This document shows, piece by piece, positions 1 through 9,191 of a DNA stretch of 64,000 nucleotides. Origin of the DNA: Bradyrhizobium archetypum (GTDB lineage Bacteria > Pseudomonadota > Alphaproteobacteria > Rhizobiales > Xanthobacteraceae); the NCBI RefSeq assembly GCF_013114835.1, contig NZ_JAAVLW010000001.1, positions 620,001 to 684,000 on the forward strand, written 5' to 3'. Every line of letters begins with the position of its first letter. Within the stretch, counting starts at the first letter, position 1. A program made the position numbers and the translations under genes. The notes under the pieces were generated by a model. The model did not search any database, was not told the origin of the DNA, and saw only the letters and a program-made list of their open reading frames with translations.

Positions 1-776
1 GTCTCCACAATGACCGCGCCGCCGATCAACCGACCGATATTGATGCCGGTGATCGTGATCAGCGTGAGCGACGAGGGCTTGAGAGCGTGCACGAACAGGA
101 TGCGCGACGCCTTTAACCCCTTGGCTTTTGCCAGCGCGATATAGTCTTCCTGCAGGGTCGCGATCATATCGGAGCGCAATACGCGCATGATCCCCGGCCA
201 TTCGGCGAGCGCCAGCGTCAGTGCAGGCAGCACCATGAAGCGTAAATTCGCGACGGGATCTTCCGCCAACGGGACGTAACCTGTCGCCGGCAACCAGCGC
301 AGCTCCACCGCGAACAGATAGATCAAAAGGATCGCCGACAGGAAGGCCGGCACCGAAAGCATGGCAAACGCGCTGCCGGTCATGAAGCGGTCGAAAGCGC
401 CACCACTGCGGGCGGCGCAGACGATGGCAAGGGGCACGCCGATGACGAGACCCATGACCTCGGCCAGGATCATCAGCTCGAACGATACCGGAAGACGCTC
501 GGTCACCGCCTGCAACACGGTTTGCCCGGTGCGGAATGACCGGCCGAAATCGCCCTGCAGGATGTTACCGAGCCAACCGAAGTAACGGATCCAGATCGGT
601 TGATCGAGCCCCATGTCGCGACGCAAGGCAGCAACGTTCTCCGGCGTCGCCTGATCGCCAAGGATCACGTAGGCGAGATCGCCGGGCAGCAGCGACGCGA
701 TGAAGAAGGTCAACAGCGATACTGCGATCAGGACCGGTATCAGGTACAACAGCCTACGCGCGACAAACAGCAGCAT
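1..776 (-). CDS. ABC transporter permease, DppB/OppB type (partial, C-terminus off the left edge)
   Basis: Inner-membrane permease of a peptide/nickel-type ABC importer. The visible 258 residues show the family's N-terminal transmembrane helix (MLLFVARRLLYLIPV), the conserved periplasmic stretch with GLDQPIWIRYFGWL, further helices, and an EAA-type loop near the edge (ALAKAKGLKASRILFVHALK). The ATG at 776 lies 6 bases after the stop of the substrate-binding protein gene upstream, so the two are cotranscribed. The gene is open at base 1; the missing end should carry the last helices, and a second permease and the ATPases would be expected further left. Substrate is not determinable from sequence; the family carries di- and oligopeptides and other compounds. 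Confidence 0.9.
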   Translation of the reverse strand, partial: MLLFVARRLLYLIPVLIAVSLLTFFIASLLPGDLAYVILGDQATPENVAALRRDMGLDQPIWIRYFGWLGNILQGDFGRSFRTGQTVLQAVTERLPVSFELMILAEVMGLVIGVPLAIVCAARSGGAFDRFMTGSAFAMLSVPAFLSAILLIYLFAVELRWLPATGYVPLAEDPVANLRFMVLPALTLALAEWPGIMRVLRSDMIATLQEDYIALAKAKGLKASRILFVHALKPSSLTLITITGINIGRLIGGAVIVE

Positions 777-782
777 GGAAGA

Positions 783-2324
783 TTATTCCAGCCAGATCCC
801 GGAGACGTCCACCACCCCGCTGTACATCTTGGGCAAGCCCTTTAGCTTGGCGCTCGACAGCGCGTAATACGTGTTCTGGAATGTCCAGAACCAGATCGCT
901 TCCTTGTTGATGATACGGCTGATTGCGCAATAGTCCTCGATGCGCTTGTTCTGGTCGGCGGTGACGCGCGCGCGCTCGAGCAGCTTGTCGAGTTCGGGAT
1001 TGGAATAATTGGCGAGCGCAACCGGGCTGCCGGTACGGAAATTGGCATACATCTGAATGTCAGGATCGGCGAGATCGATGATTCGCCAGGGCGTCAGTTG
1101 AAACTGGCGCATGAAGGCACGCGGCGGAATGGTGGCCTGATCGACCTGCTCTATCTCCATGGTGGCACCAGCCCGCTTCCAGAACTGTTGCAACACCTGG
1201 CCAACGGTGCGTCCACGCGGCGTTGCCGTGACGAGCATCTTGAATTCGACGGGCTTACCATATTCCTTGATCAGCGCCTTGGCCTTTTCCAGGTCCTCGG
1301 GAAGCGCACCATCGTCCTTGCATTTGACCCAGGAGCCGTCGCCGTAAGGGTTGCTGGCAGGTCTTGCAAGACCATTGGTGATCGCTTGAGACATCTTCTT
1401 GCGGTCGAGCGCCATCACCAGCGCCTGGCGAACACGCACGTCGTCGAACGGTGCGACCTTGGTGTTGAAGGCATAGACCTGCGCGCCGGACCCAACATAG
1501 GTGTGCACGGCCAATTTCGGGTCCTTCTGCGCCTTTATGATATTGTCGGCGTCGTATTCATCGTCCCAAATGATGTCGGCCTCACCCGATTGCAGGCTGG
1601 CGAAGCGCGACTGCGCGTCCGGCAGCGGCTTCAATGTGATACGGTCGAGATAGGGCCGGCCCTTGTTCCAATAGTCGGGATTTTTCTCAAGCACCATGCG
1701 GTCGCCCGCACTCCATGACTTCAGGATATAGGGACCGGTGCCAACGGGATTGCGGTTGTAGTCATCGCCCTTGGTCTTCCACGCGGTTGGCGATTGCACT
1801 GAATTGTTGGCGCTTGCAAAGCTCACAAGCGCCGGCATGTTTACCTGTGGATCATTCAGGTTGTAGACCACCGTCAGCTCGTCGGGCGCCTGCACGTTGT
1901 TGACATAGGCGATGTAAAAGGCGCAGCGGCATTTGTTGGCAGGGTCTTTCTGCCGATCGAAATTTTCCTTGACCGCTTGGGCGTTGAAAGGCGTGCCGTC
2001 GTGGAATTTAACACCGGGTCGTAGCTTGAAGGTCCAGGTCTTGAAGTCCTCGGAAGGAGTCCAGGACAGCGCAAGTTTCGGTTGCACAGCGCCCTTGTCG
2101 TCCAGAGACGTCAGCGTATCGAAAATTGCCGCTGCTGCACTTCCGGCCGAAGTATCAAACACGCCGACCTTCAGCGGATCGAAGCCGGGAATATCGAGTT
2201 CAAGGCCGAAGGTAATGCTGCCGCCCGCCTTCTGCGCGCTGGCGGGCATTGCCGACAACGCCGCGCCAAATCCCGCCACAAGAAATATTCGCGCGAGCGC
2301 GCTCGAACGGATCGCCGCTGCCAT
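783..2324 (-). CDS. ABC transporter substrate-binding protein, family 5 (DppA/OppA type)
   Basis: Periplasmic binding protein of 513 aa, the usual size for SBP_bac_5. Residues 1-30 form a Sec signal peptide ending ASAQ. The family signature region is seen as KTWTFKLRPGVKFHDGTPFNAQAVKENFDR (about 95-124, given here only as a landmark), followed by NPVGTGPYILKSW. A good ribosome site (GGAGGGAACATCA) precedes the ATG. It lies between a CoA-transferase gene (150 bases upstream) and the permease (6 bases downstream). The pairing with a CoA-transferase suggests a carboxylate or peptide-like ligand that is later activated to a CoA ester, but that is inference only. Confidence 0.9.
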   Translation of the reverse strand: MAAAIRSSALARIFLVAGFGAALSAMPASAQKAGGSITFGLELDIPGFDPLKVGVFDTSAGSAAAAIFDTLTSLDDKGAVQPKLALSWTPSEDFKTWTFKLRPGVKFHDGTPFNAQAVKENFDRQKDPANKCRCAFYIAYVNNVQAPDELTVVYNLNDPQVNMPALVSFASANNSVQSPTAWKTKGDDYNRNPVGTGPYILKSWSAGDRMVLEKNPDYWNKGRPYLDRITLKPLPDAQSRFASLQSGEADIIWDDEYDADNIIKAQKDPKLAVHTYVGSGAQVYAFNTKVAPFDDVRVRQALVMALDRKKMSQAITNGLARPASNPYGDGSWVKCKDDGALPEDLEKAKALIKEYGKPVEFKMLVTATPRGRTVGQVLQQFWKRAGATMEIEQVDQATIPPRAFMRQFQLTPWRIIDLADPDIQMYANFRTGSPVALANYSNPELDKLLERARVTADQNKRIEDYCAISRIINKEAIWFWTFQNTYYALSSAKLKGLPKMYSGVVDVSGIWLE

Positions 2325-2474
2325 TGATGTTCCCTCCGATGTGTCGTTCGTCCGGTGTTCCGGATCGTCGATGGCTGCCCGCGAGATTGTCCGGAAACGC
2401 AGTCGCGGGCAAGGCCGTTCACACGCGGCGGGTGAAAAGCCGCAGGTTGATGTTTCGCTACGCGGATCGCGCCG

Positions 2475-3680
2475 TCAGCCGCGCGCAGTAACTTGTTCCT
2501 GACCGGCAAAGGACGCGATCTCATCCTCCGACAGACCGGTCTCCTTCAGATAGGCGCGCGTATGCTCGCCGAGCGTCGACATCCGTTTTGCCGCCGACAC
2601 TTTCGCGCCCGACATGCGGAACGGCAGATTGAGCACCTTGAAGGTGCCGCCGCCGTCTTCGACCTCGGCCAACGCGCCGCGATGGGCGATCTGCGGATCG
2701 CGCAACGCTTCGGCGACGGTGCGGTAGGCTGATGACGGCACGCCCTCCGCATTCAGCGCGGCGAGACATTGCGCCGTTGTCACGGTACGCGACCACGCCT
2801 CCACGCCTTCCATCAGGCTCACCCAGTTTTCCCGCCGATCGGAATATTTCGCAAAGCGCGGATCGCTCACCCACTCGGGATGACCGATCACCTGCATCAG
2901 GCTCTGAAAAGTTTTCTCGCTGGCAATCGCCATCATCACGTAGCCGTCCGTCGTCTCGATCGGACCGAACATCGGCCGCTGCGTCGGCTTCACCTCGAAT
3001 TGCGACCACTGCAGCTCGTTCAGCGTCAGGCTTAGCATCGATTCCAGCATCGAGACGTCGATATGCTGACCCTGCCCGGTTGCCGTGCGCTGATACAGCG
3101 CCGCCGAAACCGCGCCGAATGCGTAGACGCCGGTCAGCACATCGGCGTGGTAGATGCCGCAATAGTCAGGCCGGCTGCGTCCCGGCTGATAGGCGAGATG
3201 CGCCATCTCATAGCCGGAAGCGGCGTGAATGACCGGCGCATAGGCGGGCAGTTCCGCCGACGGTCCGGTCTGGCCGTATCCCGAGATCGAGCAGTAGACC
3301 AGCTTCGGATTGAGCGCGTACAGCGAGACGTAGTCGAGCTTCAATCGCCGCATCACGCCCGGCCGGAAATTCTCGACTAGCACATCCGCGGTCGCGACCA
3401 GCCGGCGGACGACTTCGGTGCCCTTGGACGATTTCAGATCGAGAACGAGGCTGTTCTTGCCGACATTGAGCTGGCCGAAGGCGGTCGAGCAGTTATTGCG
3501 CACCGGAGGACGGGTACGCATGGTTTCCCCTTCCTCGGTTTCGATCTTGATGACTTCAGCCCCCATGTCGGCTAACATGCGTGTGCAGTGAGGCCCGGCA
3601 ATCGTTGTTGAGAAATCGAGGACGCGCAGGCCTGCGAAGCTTCCTGTCAAATTCCTCTGATCGTTACCGATTATTGTCAT
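2475..3680 (-). CDS. CaiB/BaiF (class III) CoA-transferase
   Basis: Cytoplasmic CoA-transferase, 401 aa, normal length for the family. The N-terminus (GLRVLDFSTTIAGPHCTRMLADMGAEVIKIE) is the CaiB/BaiF start signature, given as a landmark across residues 18-47. The catalytic aspartate is Asp180 in HADVLTGVYA, which forms the acyl-anhydride intermediate in formyl-CoA transferase. Start ATG at 3680 has GAGGAG 10 bases upstream. It heads the operon with the peptide-type ABC transporter and is divergent from glgA. Acid substrate is unknown; candidates in the family include oxalate, succinate/glutarate, carnitine and mesaconate, and nothing in the neighbourhood decides between them. Confidence 0.9.
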   Translation of the reverse strand: MTIIGNDQRNLTGSFAGLRVLDFSTTIAGPHCTRMLADMGAEVIKIETEEGETMRTRPPVRNNCSTAFGQLNVGKNSLVLDLKSSKGTEVVRRLVATADVLVENFRPGVMRRLKLDYVSLYALNPKLVYCSISGYGQTGPSAELPAYAPVIHAASGYEMAHLAYQPGRSRPDYCGIYHADVLTGVYAFGAVSAALYQRTATGQGQHIDVSMLESMLSLTLNELQWSQFEVKPTQRPMFGPIETTDGYVMMAIASEKTFQSLMQVIGHPEWVSDPRFAKYSDRRENWVSLMEGVEAWSRTVTTAQCLAALNAEGVPSSAYRTVAEALRDPQIAHRGALAEVEDGGGTFKVLNLPFRMSGAKVSAAKRMSTLGEHTRAYLKETGLSEDEIASFAGQEQVTARG

Positions 3681-3874
3681 TCTCTCGTAGCTCCTCTGGG
3701 CCTGACGGCACTTGTTGTTGGCGCGCGACGCGACCCTAAAGGGCGCTTCCGCGGCAGGAAAGACTTTCGCTCGGGCAAACCACTGTGAGGGTCTGCATTA
3801 CTGTCCGAATAGTCGTCTGGCAATTGGACCCGTTCTTGCATCATCCCTCATCACGGCTGGTCGAGGGCTTTTCT

Positions 3875-5302
3875 TTGAAGGTCTTGTTCGTCACCACGGA
3901 AATGGATGATTTCGTCCGGGTGGGCGGTCTCGCCGCCGTCTCCGCGGCGCTGCCTCGGGCGCTTCGTCCCTGGAGTGATGTGCGGATCCTGCTGCCGGGC
4001 TACCGCGACGTCGTCGAACAGTTCACCCACATTGAAATCGTTGGACAATGCGCCGCGCTGGCGGAGATGCCGGCGTGCTCGCTGGGCCGCGCATCGACCA
4101 GGGACGGGCTGCCGGTCTACGTGCTGCTCTGCCCGCATCTCTACGAGCGGCCGGGTAACCCTTACGGCGATGAGTCCGGCCGCGACTGGCCGGATAATGA
4201 TATCCGTTTCGGGCGCTTCGCCTCCGCCGCTGCCGAGCTGGCGATGGGCACGCTGGACAAGAATTGGGCAGCGGACCTCGTTCACGCCAATGACTGGCAG
4301 GCCGCGCTGGTGCCGGCCTATCTGGCCTGGAAAGGCGCGAAGCTCCCTTCGATCCTGACCATCCATAATCTCGCCTATCAGGGGCTATTCCCGCGGGACG
4401 CGCTGCGCCGGATCGGCGCCCCCGAGAGCTCCTTCCACATCGACGGGCTTGAATTTTACGACAAGCTCTCTTTCCTCAAAGGCGGCATCGTCTACGCCTC
4501 GCATCTGACCACTGTGAGCGCGACCTATGCGAAGGAGATCACGACACACGAACTGGGCTGCGGGCTCGAAGGCCTGCTGCGACGCCGCTCGGATGCCGAA
4601 CAACTGACCGGCATATTGAACGGCATCGACGAAAGCTGGGATCCGCGCGCCTGCACGCAACTGGCGCAACCTTTCGGCGCCGGCGACTGGGAGGGCAAGC
4701 AGGCGAACGCCAACTACGTGCGCAAGCAATTCGGCCTCGCGCTGTCGCGTGGGCCCCTGTTTGGACTGGTCGCCCGCCTGGTGCACCAGAAAGGCGTCGA
4801 TCTGGTCTTGTCCGCCGCCGATCAAATCATCGAGGCGGGTGGACAGATTGTGGTGACCGGCAGCGGCGAGCCTGAGATCGAACACGCGCTGGTCGAAGCA
4901 CACCGTCGAAGGCCGGACGCGATCGGCGTCGTCATCGGCTTCAACGACGCCCAGGCCCGGCGAATTTTTGCCGGCAGCGATTTCACGCTGATGCCGTCGC
5001 GGTTCGAGCCGTGCGGGCTCAGCCAGATGTACGCGCAGCGGTTCGGATCGCTGCCGATCGGCCACCAGACCGGCGGGCTGGCGGAGACCATCAAGGACGG
5101 CGAAACCGGCTTCCTGTTTTCGCACCCGTCGGCGGAGTCGTTCCTCGGCGGCGTCAGGCGCGCTTTCGACGCCTTCCGCGCCAAGGACCGGCTCGACGCG
5201 ATGCGGCGCAGCGCGATGGCACGGACCTTTAGCTGGGATCTGTCGGCCGCCTGCTATAGCGCGCTATATCGCAAGACGATCGCCCCCTCCATCATCGCCT
5301 AA
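3875..5302 (+). CDS. glgA: glycogen synthase, GT5 family
   Basis: ADP-glucose:alpha-1,4-glucan glucosyltransferase. I place the start at the TTG at 3875 because the family begins MKVLFVTxE and a CGAGGG ribosome site sits 7 bases upstream; an upstream in-frame extension has no homology. This gives 475 aa, the usual GlgA size. Seen: the N-terminal Rossmann fold, HANDWQAAL, NGIDESWDP, and the C-terminal PSRFEPCGLSQMYAQRFGS region with the conserved Glu, then TGGLAET. The ADP-glucose-binding KxGGL motif is RVGGL here (Arg15 for Lys15). It stands alone, divergent from the CoA-transferase; no other glg genes adjoin it. Confidence 0.9.
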   Translation: MKVLFVTTEMDDFVRVGGLAAVSAALPRALRPWSDVRILLPGYRDVVEQFTHIEIVGQCAALAEMPACSLGRASTRDGLPVYVLLCPHLYERPGNPYGDESGRDWPDNDIRFGRFASAAAELAMGTLDKNWAADLVHANDWQAALVPAYLAWKGAKLPSILTIHNLAYQGLFPRDALRRIGAPESSFHIDGLEFYDKLSFLKGGIVYASHLTTVSATYAKEITTHELGCGLEGLLRRRSDAEQLTGILNGIDESWDPRACTQLAQPFGAGDWEGKQANANYVRKQFGLALSRGPLFGLVARLVHQKGVDLVLSAADQIIEAGGQIVVTGSGEPEIEHALVEAHRRRPDAIGVVIGFNDAQARRIFAGSDFTLMPSRFEPCGLSQMYAQRFGSLPIGHQTGGLAETIKDGETGFLFSHPSAESFLGGVRRAFDAFRAKDRLDAMRRSAMARTFSWDLSAACYSALYRKTIAPSIIA

Positions 5303-5309
5303 CGTTCGG

Positions 5310-6473
5310 CTACTCGGCCGCTTCCGCCATGACCTCGATTTGCTCGTGCAGGATGACGCCCGCGAGCGGATCGAATTCGCCCATCCAGGGCTTCTTTGCG
5401 AGCACCGATCTGGTATGGCGGTAACCGGCATCCCAGCGCTGCATGATGCCGGACGGGCTGAAATCGATATCCTTGGTGTGGTCCTCGCGGCTGAGCTGGG
5501 GGGCAAGCAGGCGCACGATATGCATCCGGGTCGGACAGCCATAACCAGCGAGCTCCCTCACCGTCTCGCTGTTGCGCTCGGCCTCCGGCAAGCGCGCTGC
5601 GAGCTGGTTGATGACATGGCGCAGCCGATGCGCCTGCTGCTGGCGGGCGATGTGGCTGGCGATCCGGCTTGAATACTGCACGTCCTTGTGGCGGTTGAGC
5701 ACCTCCGCCATCGTGGTCGGCTCGGCGCCGGACGGATTCCACAAATGCACGGCAAAGATCAGCGAGTTCTTGCGCGGATTGTCATCGAACACGGCTTCTG
5801 TCGGCGTATTCGATAATATGCCGCCGTCCCAATAGAGCTCACCGTCAATGCGGATCGCAGGGAAGGCCGGCGGTAGCGCGCCCGAGGCCATGACGTGCTT
5901 GACGCCAAGCTCGCAGTCCCGGCTGTCGAAATAGCGCATCCGGCTGCTGCGGACATGCGCGGCGCCGACCGTCAGGCGCGGCTTGCATCGATTGACCAGA
6001 TTGAAATCGACGAGCTCCGTCAGCGTCCGCTCCAGCGGCGCCGTGGAATAATAGCCGGCATGGTCGGGACCAAGCGGATAGGAGTCGGCGGCATGCGCAA
6101 GCGGGTTGGGCCGGAAGAAGCCGGGAATGCCGTGGGTCACAGTCGACCAGTAAGAGAGCTTTTCGTTGAAGCCCGGAAAGATGTCGCGGAAATTCCAGAC
6201 CGGATTCTGTTCCATTCTCTTCCAAAACTCACGAAGACGCGGCAACCGGTTCTGCGGCGCGTTGCCGGCAATCAGGCTGGCGTTGATCGCACCGATCGAG
6301 GTGCCGATGATCCAGTCCGGCTCGATCCCGGCCTCGTTGAGCGCCTGATAGACGCCGGCCTGATAGGAGCCGAGCGCGCCGCCGCCCTGCAGCACAAGGA
6401 CGACCTGGCCCGGTTCGGAATTGGCCCGCGCGCGCATATTGGGCGATGAACAGAATTCCTGAACGTCGTGCAT
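5310..6473 (-). CDS. patatin-like phospholipase with DUF3734 C-terminal domain
   Basis: Serine acyl hydrolase. With the start at the ATG at 6473 (AAGGGAG 6 bases upstream) the protein has 387 aa. Patatin landmarks: oxyanion loop GGGALGSYQAG (30-40), nucleophile motif GTSIG with Ser59, and the dyad Asp216 in WDGG. The C-terminal 120 residues match the DUF3734 extension seen on this subgroup. It lies 23 bases downstream of bdhA on the same strand, a pairing common in Bradyrhizobium, which suggests a link to 3-hydroxybutyrate or membrane lipid turnover; the actual ester substrate is not known. Convergent with glgA, only 7 bases apart. Confidence 0.92.
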   Translation of the reverse strand: MHDVQEFCSSPNMRARANSEPGQVVLVLQGGGALGSYQAGVYQALNEAGIEPDWIIGTSIGAINASLIAGNAPQNRLPRLREFWKRMEQNPVWNFRDIFPGFNEKLSYWSTVTHGIPGFFRPNPLAHAADSYPLGPDHAGYYSTAPLERTLTELVDFNLVNRCKPRLTVGAAHVRSSRMRYFDSRDCELGVKHVMASGALPPAFPAIRIDGELYWDGGILSNTPTEAVFDDNPRKNSLIFAVHLWNPSGAEPTTMAEVLNRHKDVQYSSRIASHIARQQQAHRLRHVINQLAARLPEAERNSETVRELAGYGCPTRMHIVRLLAPQLSREDHTKDIDFSPSGIMQRWDAGYRHTRSVLAKKPWMGEFDPLAGVILHEQIEVMAEAAE

Positions 6474-6496
6474 GTCACGCTCCCTTGGTTTTCTTC

Positions 6497-7321
6497 TCAA
6501 TGGGCAGTCCAGCCGCCATCGACGGGCAGCGCGATGCCGGTAATCGACGCCGCCGCGTCGCTGGCGAGAAACACCGTCAGCGCCCCCAATTCTTCGACGG
6601 TGGCGAAGCGCTTGTTCGGCTGCTGGGCGAGCAGCACGTCACGGATAACCTGCTCGCGCGAGATGCCATGCGCCTTGGCCTGCCCGTCGATCTGCGCCTC
6701 GATCAGTGGCGTGTAGACGTAACCGGGGCAGATCGCGTTGCAGGTGATGCCGTCTTCCGCCGTCTCCAGCGCTGCGACCTTGGTAAGGCCGACGATGCCG
6801 TGCTTCGCCGCGACATAGGCCGACTTGAACGGCGAGGCGATCAGGCCGTGCGCGGAGGCAATGTTGATGATGCGGCCGAACTTGTTCTGGCGCATCGCGG
6901 GCAAAGCCAACCGCGTGGTGTGGAACGCGGACGACAGGTTGATCGACAGAATCGCGTCCCATTTCTCGACCGGAAACTGGTCGAGCGGCGCGACGTGCTG
7001 AATGCCGGCATTGTTCACCAGAATATCGAGCCGGCCGTGACTGGCAACCGTGCCCGCGATCATCTCGGCGATCGCTTCCCGGCTCGTCATATCCGCCGCG
7101 GAATAGCTGACCTCGACACCGAAATCGGCTTCGATCTGGCCGCGGGTTCGGGCGATCTCGGCCGCAATGCCCAAGCCGTTCAGCACCACTGCCGAGCCGG
7201 CCTCCGCCAACGCCCGGGCAATCCCGAGCCCGATACCACTAGTCGAGCCCGTCACCAGCGACACCCTGCCGGCCAACGGGCGCGCAGCCGCCACACCTTG
7301 CGTTTTGAACTGAATATTCAT
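6497..7321 (-). CDS. bdhA: 3-hydroxybutyrate dehydrogenase (SDR family)
   Basis: Oxidises D-3-hydroxybutyrate to acetoacetate with NAD+, the step after polyhydroxybutyrate breakdown. 274 aa with a roughly 16-residue N-terminal extension on the standard 258-aa enzyme. Visible: nucleotide motif TGSTSGIG (24-31), NNAG (103-106), catalytic Ser156, Tyr169 and Lys173, and NAICPGYVYTPL after them, which is typical of this enzyme rather than of other SDRs. GAAAGGACGG precedes the ATG. The promoter region carries the bipartite LysR-type motif described at 7401-7442, so transcription is probably controlled by the divergent LysR gene. Confidence 0.93.
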   Translation of the reverse strand: MNIQFKTQGVAAARPLAGRVSLVTGSTSGIGLGIARALAEAGSAVVLNGLGIAAEIARTRGQIEADFGVEVSYSAADMTSREAIAEMIAGTVASHGRLDILVNNAGIQHVAPLDQFPVEKWDAILSINLSSAFHTTRLALPAMRQNKFGRIINIASAHGLIASPFKSAYVAAKHGIVGLTKVAALETAEDGITCNAICPGYVYTPLIEAQIDGQAKAHGISREQVIRDVLLAQQPNKRFATVEELGALTVFLASDAAASITGIALPVDGGWTAH

Positions 7322-7400
7322 GGCCCGTCCTTTCGTGTGAGGATTCAGCGCCCGGCGCTGACCATCGTGGCGCCACCCTGCCCGGCCGCCGTCAATTGAG

Positions 7401-7442
7401 GAAATGCCGTTTGGCTTCCAAAACCATAGGCCGCTGCTATGG
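7401..7442 (-). promoter_or_regulatory. putative LysR box plus promoter element upstream of bdhA (copy D)
   Basis: Read on the minus strand: the dyad CCATAG-N7-CTATGG (7442-7424), then exactly 16 bases, then GCATTTC (7407-7401), 79 bases before the bdhA ATG. The same arrangement ATAG-N7-CTATSG-N16-GCATTTC recurs at 11541-11580, 11594-11633 and 13655-13694 (the first of these has ATAC). The dyad fits an interrupted LysR-type box. Being between bdhA and lysR, it probably serves both. Confidence 0.6.
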
Positions 7443-7507
7443 CGGTTATGGTGTCATCGCGGGCCGCGATCAGCTACGGTGCGGCCAAGACAGACCGGGG
7501 CACGGCC

Positions 7508-8410
7508 ATGGAGATGCATCAGGTTCGCTATTTTCTTGCGGTTGCGCGCGTGCTCAACTTCACGCGTGCCGCCGACGAATGCAATGTCACGCAGCCGTCG
7601 CTGACACGGGCGATCAAGCAACTGGAGGCCGAACTCGGCGGCGATCTGTTTCGCCGCGAGCGCCCCGCCGCGCAATTGACCGAGCTCGGCCAGCGCATGC
7701 ATCCCCTGCTCAAGCAATGCTACGAGGCGGCGACCGGCGCCCGCGAGCTCGCCTCGTCATTCAAAAGCGGCGAGGTCGGCGCGCTCCGGATCGCGCTGAC
7801 CCATTCCGTCGACTTGTCGCTCCTGATTCCGCATCTCAACCAGATCAAGCGGATGTTCAATCGCCTGGAGTTTCGCTTTTTGCGGGGCAATGCCCGCGAG
7901 GTCGCGGAATATCTTAGGAGGGGCGAAGCCGAACTCGGCATTGCTGCCGAAATCAGCGAAGAGTGGGACCGGCTCGACACCTGGCCGCTGTTCACCGAAA
8001 AATTTCAACTCGTCGTCAACAAGAAACATCCACTGGCAGCGCGCGGCAAAATCGAATTCAACGATCTTCGCAGCGAGCAATTGCTGTCACGGAATTACTG
8101 CGAGCATGCGGCGCGACTGAACGGCTCGCTCCGCGAGCACGGCCTCGACGTCGATCGCTGCCATGAGATCGCATCTGAGCGCGACCTGATCGAACTGCTG
8201 GAAGCCGATATCGGCATCGCCGTGGTGCCCGATACGGCGTCGATCCCGCCTTCGCTGAAGCGCGCCAGCCTCGAAGGGCTGGACGCGCGGCGCACGGTGA
8301 ACCTTTACGGCGTGGCTGGGCGTGAACGCACTGCAGTAGCATCCGCCGTGATGCGGATGTTGCGCGGCACCAACTGGCAGCAGTTCATTGACAGAAATGG
8401 GATTCCGTAG
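7508..8410 (+). CDS. LysR family transcriptional regulator
   Basis: DNA-binding regulator, 300 aa. The start is the ATG at 7508 because the protein then opens MEMHQVRYFLAVARVLNFT, the standard LysR N-terminus; earlier in-frame ATGs fall inside the putative operator. The winged helix-turn-helix spans about residues 3-60 (TRAADECNVTQPSLTRAIKQLE). The rest is a LysR substrate-binding domain whose ligand cannot be read off. It is divergent from bdhA with a CCATAG-N7-CTATGG dyad between them, and the same box recurs at three promoters 4-6 kb downstream, so I infer that it controls that group. Confidence 0.92.
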   Translation: MEMHQVRYFLAVARVLNFTRAADECNVTQPSLTRAIKQLEAELGGDLFRRERPAAQLTELGQRMHPLLKQCYEAATGARELASSFKSGEVGALRIALTHSVDLSLLIPHLNQIKRMFNRLEFRFLRGNAREVAEYLRRGEAELGIAAEISEEWDRLDTWPLFTEKFQLVVNKKHPLAARGKIEFNDLRSEQLLSRNYCEHAARLNGSLREHGLDVDRCHEIASERDLIELLEADIGIAVVPDTASIPPSLKRASLEGLDARRTVNLYGVAGRERTAVASAVMRMLRGTNWQQFIDRNGIP

Positions 8411-8523
8411 AAGCTCTGCCCGGATCGTCTCTCCGCGCTTTCCGCCGCATTTCCGCTAATCTCGACCCTCCCAATCCGAGCCGGCTGCACCATATCAGAC
8501 ATAGCTGTGAGTTGGAGAGACCG

Positions 8524-8709
8524 ATGAAATCTCATCCACACCCGAACCGCAAAGAATGGGAACAGATCGCCGAGGATTTGCAGGAGACAGCAGATAGGCT
8601 TCCGCCCGGCAATGACAAGGAAGCCGTCCAGCGCAAGGCCTTGCAAATGAGGAAGGCAGTCGAAATCGGAAATTGGCTGGTCTCGCCCGGCGTGCTGCCA
8701 CCCCGCTGA
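8524..8709 (+). CDS. small hypothetical protein, 61 aa
   Basis: Hydrophilic, helix-prone protein (MKSHPHPNRKEWEQIAEDLQ at its start) with no signal peptide or membrane segment. GGAGAG lies 5 bases before the ATG, and the codon use matches neighbouring genes, which is why I accept it despite its size. It follows lysR by 113 bases on the same strand. I recognise no domain and assign no function; similar small proteins seem to occur in Bradyrhizobium, but I could not check. Confidence 0.55.
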   Translation: MKSHPHPNRKEWEQIAEDLQETADRLPPGNDKEAVQRKALQMRKAVEIGNWLVSPGVLPPR

Positions 8710-9191
8710 TGCGGCGCTCCGCCTGGCAGAATCGCGGTGTATGCCTCGAACAAAAAGCGACCCCGCCATTTGAAATCGCAAAATGACGGGGCCTTCGGAG
8801 CGTTTCACCTTTGTGGAGGTTACTTGCTCCTTGCCGACATAACCAGCGACGCGCGGTCACGTTCCGGGTTTCGTCCAGATTTTTCTTCCCGAGAACTTTC
8901 ATTCTCGAGATTTTTGGCCGGTTCCAATTCCGTGAAGCCTGTATCGATCGGCCGGGGCACCTGCCTTATGCGGCAGGGTCCCGTTAGCGCGAGCCTTGCA
9001 CGCCCCCCTGCACACCTCAGGCAATTCTCGGAACTGCCCTCCCTTGCCGGAATTTCCATAGTAGAGGCGAGGCCGCCATGACCAAGCCGCGCCGGCGTCG
9101 CCGAGCCGGCGGATGCCGGACCCGCGCCGGCACATGGGGCGCAGCCCTGCAAGGCCGCGCTGAATTCGGTCTCGATCAAGGGAGATCAGCC
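8710..9191. other. intergenic stretch of about 480 bases with one hairpin
   Basis: No convincing gene on either strand. It contains an imperfect stem-loop at 8761-8791 (arms CCCCGCCATTT and AAATGACGGGG) soon after the 61-aa gene, probably its transcript end, followed by AT-richer sequence and then a GC-rich run of CGCCGG repeats near 9085-9140 just before the next gene. Confidence 0.5.
8761..8791 (+). terminator. stem-loop downstream of the 61-aa gene
   Basis: Arms CCCCGCCATTT and AAATGACGGGG with a nine-base loop and one mismatch. There is no uridine run after it, so a factor-independent terminator is possible but not certain. Confidence 0.4.

Noticed and set aside
2475..3680. CoA-transferase as the glutarate-activating step of nicotinate breakdown
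   Set aside because: It is 50 kb away, sits with a peptide-type transporter and carries no GTATAC site, so nothing ties it to the nicotinate genes.
8820..9179. 119-aa open frame on the minus strand in the 8.7-9.2 kb gap
   Set aside because: No ribosome site, low-complexity Arg/Gly/Ala composition and no family resemblance; probably chance in GC-rich sequence.
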